From a bacterium (GTDB taxonomy: Bacteria; Planctomycetota; J058; JAJDCP01), in contig JAUIEM010000249.1 of assembly GCA_030428695.1 (NCBI GenBank), forward strand, positions 1 to 14,796: a DNA stretch of 14,796 nucleotides, read 5' to 3'. Below the pieces are notes generated by a model. It was given only the letters and a program-made list of their open reading frames with translations, ran no database searches and had not been told where the DNA came from. The position numbers and the translations under genes were made by a program. Positions within the stretch are counted from its first letter, which is position 1. Each line of letters begins with the position of its first letter. Positions 6,488-14,387 of this stretch are shown here, in pieces.

Positions 6488-8632
6488 ATGGAGCTGCTCG
6501 CCGACCTGACCGAACCCCAGAAGCGGGCGGTGACCCACGTCGACGGACCGCTGCTCGTCCTCGCCGGCGCGGGCAGCGGCAAGACCCGCGTGGTCACGCG
6601 CCGCATCGCCTTCCTGACCGCCCAGGGGGTCGAGCCCTGGCGGATCCTCGCGATCACCTTCACCAACAAGGCCGCCGGCGAGATGCGCGAGCGGGTCAAG
6701 CAGCTCGGCGGGGCCCAGGGCGCCTGGGTGAGCACCTTCCACAGCTTCGCCGCCCGCCAGCTGCGCCGCTTCGCCGACCGCATCGGGCTGTCGCGCTCGT
6801 TCACGATCCTCGACCGCACGGACCAGCTCGCCCTGGTCAAGGAGGCGATCGTCGATGTCGGGCTCGAGCCGAAGCAGTGGAAGCCACGGACGCTGCTCGA
6901 GGAGATCGACCGGGCGAAAGGCCAGCTGCTCGATCCCGAGGCCTACAGCAGCCAGGCCCACGGCTACGCCGAGGACCGCATCGGCTCGATCTACGCCGCC
7001 TACGAAGAGCTCCTGCGGCAGCGTGAGAGCGTCGACTTCACCGACCTGCTCGTCCGGCTGGTGCGACTCCTGCGCGCGGACGACGAGGTGCGCGAGCGGC
7101 TGCAGCGGCGCTTCCGCTACCTGCTGGTCGACGAGTACCAGGACACCAACGCCGTCCAGTACGAGCTCGCCCGCATCCTCGCCGCCGCCTCGAAGAACTT
7201 CCACGCGACCGGCGACCCCGACCAGTCGATCTACCGCTGGCGCGGGGCCGACCTGCGCAACATCCTCGACTTCGAGAACGACTTCCCGGGGGCGAAGATC
7301 GTCAAGCTCGAGCAGAACTTCCGCTCGACCGCGATGATCCTCGCGGCCGCCCAGGGGGTCATCGAGCACAACCGCGAGCGCCGCGAGAAGACGCTCTGGA
7401 CCGAGAACCCGCAGGGCAAGCCGCTCAAGCTCCTGCGCCCGCGGGACGAGAGCGAAGAGGCCTGGGAGGTCGCGCGGCGCTGCGCCGACCTGCGCGACAC
7501 CGGCGCCTCCCTGAGCGAGATCGCGGTCTTCGTGCGCATCGCGGCCCTCAGCCTGCCCCTCGAGCGGGCCTTCTTCGAGCGCGGCGTCCCCTACCGGGTG
7601 GTCGGCGCGGTCGCCTTCTACCAGCGCAAGGAGATCAAGGATCTGCTCGCCTACCTGCGGCTGTTGGCCAACCCCAAGGACGACCTCGCGCTGCTGCGGG
7701 TGATCAACGTCCCGCCGCGGCGGATCGGGCGCGCCACTGTCACCAAGCTGCAGAGCCGGGCCAAGCGCGAGAAGCGGTCGCTGTGCGAGCTGGTCACCGA
7801 GGCCGAAGACCTCGACGTCGGCCGCACGACCCGCGCCGTGCGGCGCTTCGGGCTGCTGATCGGGCGGCTCGCGGCCCAGCCGCGGACGCTCCTTCTGCCC
7901 CTGCTGCGGAACCTGATCGAGGAGATCGGCTACGTCGAGCACCTCGAGTCGGCGGGCGACCAGGAGGCCGAGGCCCGGCTCGAGAACGTCGGCGCCCTGC
8001 TCGACGCGGTCGCCGAGTTCGATACGCGGGGGGCGGAAGGCGAGGTCGAAGAGCGCGACGCCCTCGAGCGCTTCCTCGAGGAGATCGCCCTGCTCTCCGA
8101 GGTCGATGAGAAGAACAGCGACGAGGCCCGGGTCTCGGTGATGACGCTGCACGCGAGCAAGGGCCTCGAGTTCGACCACGTGTTCATGATCGCCTTCGAG
8201 GACCGCATCCTCCCCCACAGCCGCGCCGCCGAGAGCGCCGAGGAGCTCGAGGAGGAGCGCCGGCTGTGCTACGTCGGCTTCACCCGGGCGCGTCAGAGCC
8301 TGACCCTCAGCCACGTGCGCTACCGGTCGCGCTGGGGACGGACGGAGATGGGCATCCCGAGCCCCTTCCTCAACGAGATCCCGAGCGAGTGCTTCAGCCT
8401 GCGCCGGCCGCGCGCGGTCCCCATCGAGCCGGAGCGGGCGCTGCCCGACCCGGTCGAGGCGCCGGTGGGCCTGACCGAAGGGGAGCGCGTGATGCACCAC
8501 GTGTTCGGCGCGGGGACGGTGCTGTCGGTCGAGGGCTTCGGGCCGCGCTCGAAGGTGCGCGTCGCCTTCGACACGGTCGGCGAGAAGAAGCTCTTCCAGC
8601 AGTGGGCGAGGTTGGTGCCGTGCGAATCCTGA
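6488..8632 (+). CDS. pcrA: UvrD/PcrA-type superfamily 1A DNA helicase
   Basis: 714 aa, a normal length for PcrA/UvrD. ATP-dependent 3'-5' helicases of this family unwind DNA in nucleotide-excision and mismatch repair and clear replication forks. All motifs are visible: Q-motif region (LTEPQKRAV), Walker A GAGSGKT (27-33), motif Ia ITFTNKAAGEM, motif II DEYQD (215-219), motif III GDPDQSIYRWRGA (242-254), motif IV EQNFRS, motif V TLHASKGLEF (553-562), motif VI YVGFTRAR (595-602). The last 45 residues (HHVFGAGTVLSVEGFG, then GEKKLF) match the C-terminal Tudor-like domain of PcrA that contacts RNA polymerase. The start ATG has GGAG 7 nt upstream. The stop overlaps the next gene by 13 nt. uvrD is an equally valid name; the choice of pcrA rests on the C-terminal domain. 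Confidence 0.95.
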   Translation: MELLADLTEPQKRAVTHVDGPLLVLAGAGSGKTRVVTRRIAFLTAQGVEPWRILAITFTNKAAGEMRERVKQLGGAQGAWVSTFHSFAARQLRRFADRIGLSRSFTILDRTDQLALVKEAIVDVGLEPKQWKPRTLLEEIDRAKGQLLDPEAYSSQAHGYAEDRIGSIYAAYEELLRQRESVDFTDLLVRLVRLLRADDEVRERLQRRFRYLLVDEYQDTNAVQYELARILAAASKNFHATGDPDQSIYRWRGADLRNILDFENDFPGAKIVKLEQNFRSTAMILAAAQGVIEHNRERREKTLWTENPQGKPLKLLRPRDESEEAWEVARRCADLRDTGASLSEIAVFVRIAALSLPLERAFFERGVPYRVVGAVAFYQRKEIKDLLAYLRLLANPKDDLALLRVINVPPRRIGRATVTKLQSRAKREKRSLCELVTEAEDLDVGRTTRAVRRFGLLIGRLAAQPRTLLLPLLRNLIEEIGYVEHLESAGDQEAEARLENVGALLDAVAEFDTRGAEGEVEERDALERFLEEIALLSEVDEKNSDEARVSVMTLHASKGLEFDHVFMIAFEDRILPHSRAAESAEELEEERRLCYVGFTRARQSLTLSHVRYRSRWGRTEMGIPSPFLNEIPSECFSLRRPRAVPIEPERALPDPVEAPVGLTEGERVMHHVFGAGTVLSVEGFGPRSKVRVAFDTVGEKKLFQQWARLVPCES

Positions 8633-9711
8633 CCCTGCTGCTGCTGCTCTGTACCGGGCTGTGCGGCCACGACATCCTGGTCGGCACCGGCACGCGCTCG
8701 ATCCTGCGGCTCAGCCGCGCGGGGGTCTTCGTCTCCTTCAACATCGGCTACTCGGCGAGCGCCGCCGAGGAGGCGATGCGGGCGATGGACGCGAGCGGCG
8801 ACGGGGCGATCCAGCGCGAAGAGCGACGGGCCTGGCTCGACGGGCTCGCGGACTCGATGCGGGTCGCCCTCGAGCTACGGATCGACGGGCGGCCGCTGCC
8901 CTGGCGGGTGCGGGAGGAATTCGACGGCAGGCCGGGGGTGCGCAGCGAGGGGCTTCTGCTCGCGCCGGTCGAGCCCTTCCCCTGCGACGTGTGGATCGAG
9001 CTCGCGGCCTGGTGCATCCTCGAGCCCGGGCAGACCTACGTGATCGAGCTGCGCGACAGCAGCTTCGCCGGAGGGATCTCGAGCCAGGAGTACCTGATCC
9101 CCCAGCCCCTGCTCGCCGACGGCAGCCTGAGCACGAGCTTCGAGGAGGACGCCCTGGCCGGGGGCATCCGCGTCGACCGCGACCCGAGCTATGTCACCTA
9201 CCGCGCGCCGGACCTGCGCCTCGAGCTCAGCTTCGCCGACACGGCGGGCCACCCCGAGCTCAAGGATCTGCCTCCCGAGGATGTCGTCCCGATGTCGCTC
9301 GTGACAGAGCCCGCCGCGCCCCCGGTCGAGACCGCCGCCGTGGCGACCCAGACGCCGACCGCGCCGGGCCTGACCGAGGTCGAGCAGGAGGAGCTGCGGC
9401 GCCGCCGCCGCGGTCCATTCGTGCTCGGGGTGCTCGCGGTCGGGATGGGGCTGTGCGCGCTGCTCGTCCGGACCTTCGACCGGCGGGGGAACCGCGGGAC
9501 GCGGCGCATCCTGCTGGTCTTCGCGGCGGTGCTCGTCGGTGGCGGGCTGTACGTGATCCACGTCGCCGCCGCGGGCGGGGCCTTCGACCCGGAGACCTCG
9601 GCCTGGGTCTGGCGGGGCGCCGTCGGCACCAGCGGCGCGATCTGCGTGCTCGCGCTGCTGCGCGACCTGGCCGGGACACCGCGGCCTCCGGAGGCGCGGG
9701 ACGCGCAGTAG
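8620..9711 (+). CDS. Secreted EF-hand protein with C-terminal membrane helices; similar to the periplasmic domain of NicO/HupE-type proteins
   Basis: 363 aa from GTG 8620, which overlaps the helicase stop by 13 nt and gives a clean signal peptide (MRILTLLLLLCTGLCG), cleaved near the conserved His17-Asp. Residues 57-68 are an EF-hand calcium loop, D-x-S-x-D-G-x-I-x-x-x-E. The domain around 17-210 (beta strands, EF loop, ELRIDGRPLPW) resembles the periplasmic domain that precedes nickel/cobalt-type or HupE/UreJ-type membrane proteins. Here the membrane part is short: helices near 266-284, 297-318 and 329-349, preceded by a Pro/Thr linker and an Arg-rich stretch (259-264). No metal-transport signature motif is visible. 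It probably lies in the envelope with the EF-hand domain outside. The family link is recalled similarity, not verified. Co-transcribed with the helicase by position. Confidence 0.8.
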   Translation: MRILTLLLLLCTGLCGHDILVGTGTRSILRLSRAGVFVSFNIGYSASAAEEAMRAMDASGDGAIQREERRAWLDGLADSMRVALELRIDGRPLPWRVREEFDGRPGVRSEGLLLAPVEPFPCDVWIELAAWCILEPGQTYVIELRDSSFAGGISSQEYLIPQPLLADGSLSTSFEEDALAGGIRVDRDPSYVTYRAPDLRLELSFADTAGHPELKDLPPEDVVPMSLVTEPAAPPVETAAVATQTPTAPGLTEVEQEELRRRRRGPFVLGVLAVGMGLCALLVRTFDRRGNRGTRRILLVFAAVLVGGGLYVIHVAAAGGAFDPETSAWVWRGAVGTSGAICVLALLRDLAGTPRPPEARDAQ

Positions 9712-9742
9712 CGCGAGCGCTCAGCCCGCACCGACGCTCGCG
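9712..9742. terminator. Possible bidirectional hairpin at the convergent junction
   Basis: CGCGAGCG (9712-9719) and CGCTCGCG (9735-9742) are exact inverted arms around a 15-nt loop that contains the stop codon of the minus-strand gene. The two convergent genes are only 9 nt apart, so a shared terminator would have to lie here. The long loop and lack of a T-tract make it a weak candidate. Confidence 0.25.
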
Positions 9743-10809
9743 GCAGCTGTCGCCCGATCCTCGGCGCGGCGGCGGAAGGCCGCCCAGAACAGGAAGCCGA
9801 AGCCTCCGATCAAGATGCCGAACGCGTAGGTCTCGTAGTCATAGAGCCAGCGTTGGTCGAGCCACAGATGGGCGATCACGGTCGCGGTAAAGCCCGCCAT
9901 CAAGCTGGTGAAGCGGTTGATCGCGACGTTGAAGGTCGCGCTCCCCGCCTGGAACATGAAGATGAACACCGAGACGAACGCGATCCCCCCATACGGCAGA
10001 CAGGTGAGGACGGCCAGCCCATCGGTGTTGCGGAACGCTGCATAGAACTGTTGGATCGGCTGGCTCGAGGAGCCGGCCATCGCGGCGACGATGCAGACCC
10101 CTCCCCCGAGCAACATCGCGAAGAAGGCCCAGTACTGCTCGGCCCCGAAAAAGGCGACCGGGTCGTAGTTCCGGCCTTTGTTTCGCTCTTTGTACCACTG
10201 CATGATCAGCTGTCGGCAGGCGTAGGCGGCGACATACAACAGGATGGTAGGGATGGTGTGGGGATGGTCGAAGATGCCGCGGGTGTCGGGGGACCAGGCC
10301 ATCACGACGATCGCCGCTACGGCGAGCAGCCCCATCCCGACGGCGGCCGTCGACTGCCAATACACGACCTGCGAACGCACTCCGCGCCACTGCAGGATCT
10401 TGTCGACGATCCGGCCGATCACCAGGAGGCTGCCGCGCATGATGATCATCGCCACGACGACGGGGCCCAGGGTGTACATGTACACGGTAGTGAAGATCAC
10501 GACACCGGTGCAGATGCCCGACGGCAATGTGTAGGCGGACTCCGCGGCCACCCACCCGCCGAGGATCCTGGGCCGCGCGCTTCGCTCGCGGAGGCGCCGA
10601 TGCCAACCCAGCGCGAACACCACCATCATCGCGAACAGCGAGCCACCCAACGTCGATGTGTAGCTGAACGCCATCCCCGGCATCGTCGGATCGGCTCGTT
10701 TCATCCAGTACTTGGGGGTCACTCCGAAGAAGGAGTAGAAGACGTAGTACGAGCCGACGACGATCGCGAGGATCGCCCAGGGGCCCAGTGTGCGTGGCTT
10801 GGATGGCAT
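9721..10809 (-). CDS. Ten-helix membrane protein, DMT/EamA-like, function unknown
   Basis: 362 aa from the ATG at 10809. About ten hydrophobic segments are seen: 11-30, 50-68, 94-113, 115-135, 154-172, 184-204, 227-246, 264-287, 297-316 and 327-345. The two-fold arrangement (five plus five) and the length fit the drug/metabolite transporter superfamily, but I see no signature that names a substrate. Conserved-looking polar spots include S92 with P96-S97-G98 and M124-R125-G126-S127 in the membrane. No Shine-Dalgarno motif is visible upstream of the ATG, unlike neighbouring genes. GC is clearly lower here (sampled stretches 57-67% against 78% in the helicase), so recent acquisition is possible. 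The frame stays open upstream to 10986 through element B, but that 59-residue extension is not conserved-looking, so the shorter start is preferred. Confidence 0.75.
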   Translation of the reverse strand: MPSKPRTLGPWAILAIVVGSYYVFYSFFGVTPKYWMKRADPTMPGMAFSYTSTLGGSLFAMMVVFALGWHRRLRERSARPRILGGWVAAESAYTLPSGICTGVVIFTTVYMYTLGPVVVAMIIMRGSLLVIGRIVDKILQWRGVRSQVVYWQSTAAVGMGLLAVAAIVVMAWSPDTRGIFDHPHTIPTILLYVAAYACRQLIMQWYKERNKGRNYDPVAFFGAEQYWAFFAMLLGGGVCIVAAMAGSSSQPIQQFYAAFRNTDGLAVLTCLPYGGIAFVSVFIFMFQAGSATFNVAINRFTSLMAGFTATVIAHLWLDQRWLYDYETYAFGILIGGFGFLFWAAFRRRAEDRATAAASVGAG

Positions 10810-10862
10810 AGGTGAAGAATCTGTGAAGATGGAGTAAAGAGATCTTCTCAATCTACCCCACC

Positions 10863-10874
10863 GTTCTACAGAAC
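10863..10874. promoter_or_regulatory. Short inverted repeat GTTCTACAGAAC, possible operator
   Basis: Two 5-bp arms, GTTCT and AGAAC, separated by AC, lie 54 nt upstream of the DMT-like gene start in an AT-richer leader. A regulator could bind such a site. It is short enough to be chance. The remaining leader 10810-10921 has no clear ribosome-binding site or -10/-35 pair. Confidence 0.2.
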
Positions 10875-10921
10875 GAAAGCCCTCGACGAGACGATCGAGC
10901 GTTTTCGCCAGGAACACTGGG

Positions 10922-11036
10922 CGCGTCTGCTTCACCGGGATCTCTGCGAACGGCGGCCGCTCGAAGACTCGAGCGCCCGATCCCAAGCGGCCTGCGGGCC
11001 CTCGCGACGAGATCCTGCAGAAGCAACCGGGCTCCG
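10922..11036 (-). repeat. Element B: shorter diverged copy of the palindromic element
   Basis: Read on the minus strand, 10956-11015 matches element A at 6244-6304 in 56 of 61 aligned positions (four substitutions, one gap). Then 10922-10946 matches 6381-6405 in 21 of 25. A weaker 21-of-27 match covers the first arm from the CCCGG at about 11031 inwards. Element A has 76 nt between the two matching blocks and element B has 9, so B lacks most of the right half. It contains a 7-bp stem CGCTCGA/TCGAGCG (10958-10964 with 10969-10975) around a 4-nt loop. It begins directly after the stop codon of the inositol-phosphate synthase gene. Confidence 0.82.
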
Positions 11037-11037
11037 C

Positions 11038-12201
11038 TCAGGCGCCGACCCCGAGCGAGGAGGGGGCCTCGCACAGCTCGCGGGCGAAGCCGAGCAGCGC
11101 CGCGTACTGGGCGAAGAAGTCGTGCTCCTCGCTGCCCACGGGCTGCTTGAAGAAGCTCGCGAGCGCGCCGATCGGGCCGCTGTGACCGCGGCGCTGCGCC
11201 GCCTCGAGCAGGCGCACCAGGTCGAGGATCAGCGGCGCGGCCAGGGCCGAGTCGCAGCCCTGCCAGGTGAACTGCAGGCTCATCCGGGTGCCGAGGAAGC
11301 CCTCGAAATGGACCAGGTCCCAGGCGGTCTTCCAGTCGCCGAGCGAGCGGACGTAGTCGATGCGCACGTGCGACTCGACCTCGTCGCCCGCGATATGGCG
11401 CAGCACATCCTTGCTGCCGACCTTCGCGGCGTTGGCCGCCGGCGTGCGCAGGGCCTGGCCGTCGCGGTTCCCGAGCAGGTTGCAGCCGCTCCAGCTCAGG
11501 AGCCGCAGGTTGCGCGCGACGAACATCGGCGCGAGCACGGTCTTGACCAGCGTCTCCCCGGTCTTGCCGTCCTTGCCCGCCAGGGGCACGCCCCGGGTCC
11601 GGGCCAGCCCCTGGAGCACGGGGAGCTCAGCGCCGACCGACGGGGTGAAGTTCAGGAAGGGCAGGCCGCTGTCGACCGCGGCGTAGGCGTACAGGACGCT
11701 CGCCGGCAGCGCGTCGGTCTCGAGCAGGGCCTGCAGCCCCGCGAGATCGGCGATCTCAGGGAGCGGCCGGGCGGGCTCGGTCGAGGCGAGATGGACGACG
11801 ACCAGGCGGGTCAGCCCGTGCCGTTCCCGGAAGTCACGCCACTCCTCCTGGAGCGCGCGGACGGCGTCCAGGCCGGCGCCGGAGCGCAGCCCCGGGCGGA
11901 TCTCCTTGGCGTAGGACAGGAGGTCGCTGCGCAGCTCGGGCAGCAACGCCGCCGGCACCACGCCCTCCGCAGCGAGCGCGCGGGCCTCGGCCAGCGGTTG
12001 CGCGGGTCGCAGCTCGGAGCCGGCGAAGACCAGCGCCTCGAGCGGAGCGAGCCCCGCGCAGGTGAAAGGCTCCGCCGCGGTCACCATGCCGGTACACGGC
12101 GCGAGCCCGCGCCGGATCGCGCAGGCACCGAAGACGGTCGTGACCGCGACGTTGCCGCAGGCACCGATCAGCCACACGCCGATGCGCTCGTCGACTTCCA
12201 T
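11038..12201 (-). CDS. ino1: Myo-inositol-1-phosphate synthase (Ino1 family)
   Basis: 387 aa, in the range of bacterial/archaeal enzymes and shorter than the eukaryotic ones (about 510-530). The enzyme converts glucose 6-phosphate to 1L-myo-inositol 1-phosphate by NAD-dependent internal redox and aldol cyclisation, the first step to inositol lipids, phosphodiester solutes or other inositol compounds. Visible: NAD-binding G13-A-C-G16-N-V, NFTPS (184-188), the family hallmark GKDGKTGET (209-217) with catalytic lysines including K210, K213 and K220, SGCNLLGNRDG (238-248), and the C-terminal CDSALAAPLILDL (316-328). A strong GGAGGGAG ribosome site precedes the ATG. It lies 89 nt downstream of the toroid gene on the same strand, so it may have its own promoter. 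Element B follows the stop. No PI synthase or inositol phosphatase gene is in the window, so the fate of the product is unknown. Confidence 0.9.
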   Translation of the reverse strand: MEVDERIGVWLIGACGNVAVTTVFGACAIRRGLAPCTGMVTAAEPFTCAGLAPLEALVFAGSELRPAQPLAEARALAAEGVVPAALLPELRSDLLSYAKEIRPGLRSGAGLDAVRALQEEWRDFRERHGLTRLVVVHLASTEPARPLPEIADLAGLQALLETDALPASVLYAYAAVDSGLPFLNFTPSVGAELPVLQGLARTRGVPLAGKDGKTGETLVKTVLAPMFVARNLRLLSWSGCNLLGNRDGQALRTPAANAAKVGSKDVLRHIAGDEVESHVRIDYVRSLGDWKTAWDLVHFEGFLGTRMSLQFTWQGCDSALAAPLILDLVRLLEAAQRRGHSGPIGALASFFKQPVGSEEHDFFAQYAALLGFARELCEAPSSLGVGA

Positions 12202-12239
12202 CGAATCTCCCTCCGCAGTGGATCCGGCACGGCTGGCGT

Positions 12240-12264
12240 CCGGCGTTGGTTCGGAACGCGCCGG
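12240..12264 (-). terminator. Weak hairpin between the toroid gene and ino1
   Basis: CCGGCGTT (12240-12247) pairs with AACG and CCGG in 12255-12264, with a 2-nt bulge and a 7-nt loop. It lies between the stop of the toroid gene and the start of ino1 and could end the upstream transcript. There is no T-tract, and GC-rich sequence makes such stems common. Confidence 0.22.
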
Positions 12265-12290
12265 CCAGGCGGCCGACGCGCGAGCTCAGC

Positions 12291-13430
12291 TCAGTCCAGG
12301 TTCCGCAGCGCGACGCCGAGGGCCTGGCAGGCGTAGGCGCTGGCCAGCACGGGATCCTGCTCCCACCAGCGCGAGTTGTCGTTCTTCCAGAAGCCACCGT
12401 CCCGCTCTTCGGCGACCAGCTTGGCGATCAGATCCTCCGCCCACACGTGCTCGGCGCCGTCGTCGCCCACCACCGTGCGCTCGCCCCAGGCTTCGAGGGC
12501 CCGGGCGAAGGTGACGTAGTAGTAATACATGCCCTGCTGGGCCCCGTCCGGATTGTCGCGCGTGCCGAGGCCGTAGTTCTCCTCGAGGGTGTAGTTGCGC
12601 CGGATCCAGTCCCAGGCCGCCACGACCCGCGGGTCTTCGCGGTCGAGGCCGGCGTAGACCATGCTCTTCAGGCCGGCGTAGGTCATGCTGCTGTAGGCGG
12701 CGACGGTCACGGTGCCGTCCGCGTTCTCGATGACCTCGGACTTGTTCCGCGACAGGGCGGGGTCGTAGTAGAAGCCGCCGCTGCCGATGTTCTTGATCGT
12801 CGGCAGGTCGTTGGTCTCGGCGTCCTGGGAGCGCTGCAGGAAGATCACGGCGCGCTGCCAGACCTCCGAGTCCTCCGACACGCCGGCGGTCTTGAGAGCC
12901 TCGAGGGCGAACTGGGTGTTCGACATGTCCGCGTCGGGCTTCGTGCTGGACTTGTCGTAGCCGAAGCCGCCGTAGTGCGGGCTGTCGACGGGCACGCCGT
13001 TCTCGTCGTGGAACTGGTTGGCGAGGATCCAGTCGCGCGCCGCGGCGATCAGGTCGCTGTAGGCTTCTGCATCGATCGCGTTGAGGGCGAGGATGCCCAT
13101 ACAGGTGCGGTAGTTCCCGAGCCCCTGCATCGGGTCGCCGATCGCGCCGTCTTCGCGGGCCCGGGCGACGAGGTAGGCCGCCGCCTTCTCGAGCAGGTCG
13201 GCGTACGGAGCGCGCAGGTCGGCCGGGGCGTCACAGAAGGCCTTCACCACCAGGCCGGTGATGCCGACGTCGCCCTTCTCGGGCGCGCCCGGGATCTCCC
13301 CGAAGCCGCCGTTGTCGTGCTGCTGAGCGGCGAGGAAGGCCAGGCCGCGGGCCAGGGCTTCGCGGCCCTGCTCCGGACCGGCCCAGGCGCCCGCCGTGCA
13401 GACGGCGAGCAGAAGCGAGAGCGTGCGCAT
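12291..13430 (-). CDS. Secreted alpha/alpha-toroid protein (prenyltransferase/squalene-oxidase repeats)
   Basis: 379 aa, ATG at 13430 with AAGGAG 10 nt upstream. Residues 1-17 are a signal peptide (MRTLSLLLAVCTAGAWA). The mature chain is built of helical repeats with Gly-Gly-Phe turns: NGGFGE (40-45), DGAIGD (94-99), YGGFGYD (153-159), SGGFYYD (217-223) and DGGFWKND (344-351), which is the terpenoid-cyclase/prenyltransferase toroid pattern. A D-A-D-M-S-N-T-Q segment (166-173) sits where squalene cyclases have the DxDDT acid motif but lacks the full motif. The export signal and missing acid motif argue against a hopene or squalene cyclase; a binding or polysaccharide-related role in the periplasm is more likely. 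The gene before it (13461-14387) is only 30 nt upstream, pointing to one operon. The fold is clear; the function is not. Confidence 0.85.
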   Translation of the reverse strand: MRTLSLLLAVCTAGAWAGPEQGREALARGLAFLAAQQHDNGGFGEIPGAPEKGDVGITGLVVKAFCDAPADLRAPYADLLEKAAAYLVARAREDGAIGDPMQGLGNYRTCMGILALNAIDAEAYSDLIAAARDWILANQFHDENGVPVDSPHYGGFGYDKSSTKPDADMSNTQFALEALKTAGVSEDSEVWQRAVIFLQRSQDAETNDLPTIKNIGSGGFYYDPALSRNKSEVIENADGTVTVAAYSSMTYAGLKSMVYAGLDREDPRVVAAWDWIRRNYTLEENYGLGTRDNPDGAQQGMYYYYVTFARALEAWGERTVVGDDGAEHVWAEDLIAKLVAEERDGGFWKNDNSRWWEQDPVLASAYACQALGVALRNLD

Positions 13431-13460
13431 GGTTCGTGATCTCCTTGATGGGGGGATGGC

Positions 13461-14387
13461 CTAGCGGCCTCCCCGGACTGCGAAGTACTCTTCGACGAGT
13501 TGTGCGTAGCGGTCGGGAAGCGGCGCCCTGCGCGGCAGCCCGGTCGTCTGCCGGCGATCCGTCCGCGCGCCCGGGCCGCCGTCCCGCGCGGCCGCGCCGG
13601 CCGCCCCCACGACCTCGCCCGGCGTCAGCTCGAGACCGGCCGCCTCGAGCCGCTCGGCCAGCGCCGAGGCGGCGGCGTCGTCGAGCAGCGCCTCGGCCGT
13701 CGCGAGATCGCCCTCCGCGAGCGCGTCGGCGAGGGTCTCGAGGCCCGCCTCGGCGAGCAGCGCGGCGGCCTCGTCGGGCGCGAGCAGCACGCCCTCGTCG
13801 AGCCCCTCCTCGTCGCCCAGGGTCAGGCCGGCGGGGGCCGAGGCGAAGGAGCCACGCTCCGTTCGTCGCGGGAGGTCGGGCAGCAGGCGCTCCTCGACCG
13901 GCGGCGGGACGAGCATCGGGAGCGCGGCGACGAAGGCGAGGGAGCACGCGAGCATCAGGGCCGGCGGGGGCGCGTAGCGCAGCCGGACGGGCCCCGCCGC
14001 GAGCAGGCGCGCGGCGATCCAGGGGCGGAAGGGATGCGCGTCACCCGCCTCGAGGTAGGCCGCCGCCTTCCCCTCCAGGCCCCAGCCGCGGTCGATCCGG
14101 GCGGCGGCCGCCGCCTGAGGCAAGGGAGCGCGCAGCAAGGCGGCGAGCAGCCCGGCCACCGGCACCGCGCTCCACAGGACCCGTGGCGGCAGGGCAGCGC
14201 CCCGGAGGTGCGACGCGACCGTCCACACCTCGAGGCCGAGGCCGACGGCGGCGGCGACGAGCAGCCCGCGGTCGAGGCGGCGGTGCAGGCTCAATCGCCG
14301 GCGCCAGCCCTCGAGCCAGGCGCCAGCCCGCTCCACGAGCGCAGCGGGAGCTGGCGGATGCGCGATCGCGGCGGCGCTCTCAGCCAT
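13461..14387 (-). CDS. Three-TM membrane protein with helical charged C-terminal region, unknown function
   Basis: 308 aa from the ATG at 14387. Upstream in-frame ATGs at 14396 and 14501 are less likely, since 14387 overlaps the preceding gene's stop by 8 nt in the manner of translational coupling. Hydrophobic segments are near 41-58, 70-86 and 142-160. Between the second and third lies a cytoplasmic-type segment (ARIDRGWGLEGKAAAYLEAG, 96-115) resembling DUF4175-like proteins that accompany vWA/BatA clusters. After the third helix comes an Ala/Glu/Leu-rich helical region (about 190-260), an Arg-rich stretch, and an ending P-D-R-Y-A-Q-L-V-E-E-Y-F, a common closing segment in planctomycete proteins of this kind. 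Family assignments here are from memory and tentative. Position ties it to the secreted toroid protein downstream. Confidence 0.75.
   Translation of the reverse strand: MAESAAAIAHPPAPAALVERAGAWLEGWRRRLSLHRRLDRGLLVAAAVGLGLEVWTVASHLRGAALPPRVLWSAVPVAGLLAALLRAPLPQAAAAARIDRGWGLEGKAAAYLEAGDAHPFRPWIAARLLAAGPVRLRYAPPPALMLACSLAFVAALPMLVPPPVEERLLPDLPRRTERGSFASAPAGLTLGDEEGLDEGVLLAPDEAAALLAEAGLETLADALAEGDLATAEALLDDAAASALAERLEAAGLELTPGEVVGAAGAAARDGGPGARTDRRQTTGLPRRAPLPDRYAQLVEEYFAVRGGR

Noticed and set aside
6407..8500. Long minus-strand open frame covering the helicase
   Set aside because: The plus frame carries every SF1 helicase motif; the antisense protein is compositionally biased (Gln/Leu/Asp/Gly) and has no start signal or domain.
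10810..10986. N-terminal extension of the DMT-like protein through element B
   Set aside because: It reads through repeat DNA, has no ribosome site, and adds 59 charged residues before the first membrane helix; the ATG at 10809 is the more natural start.
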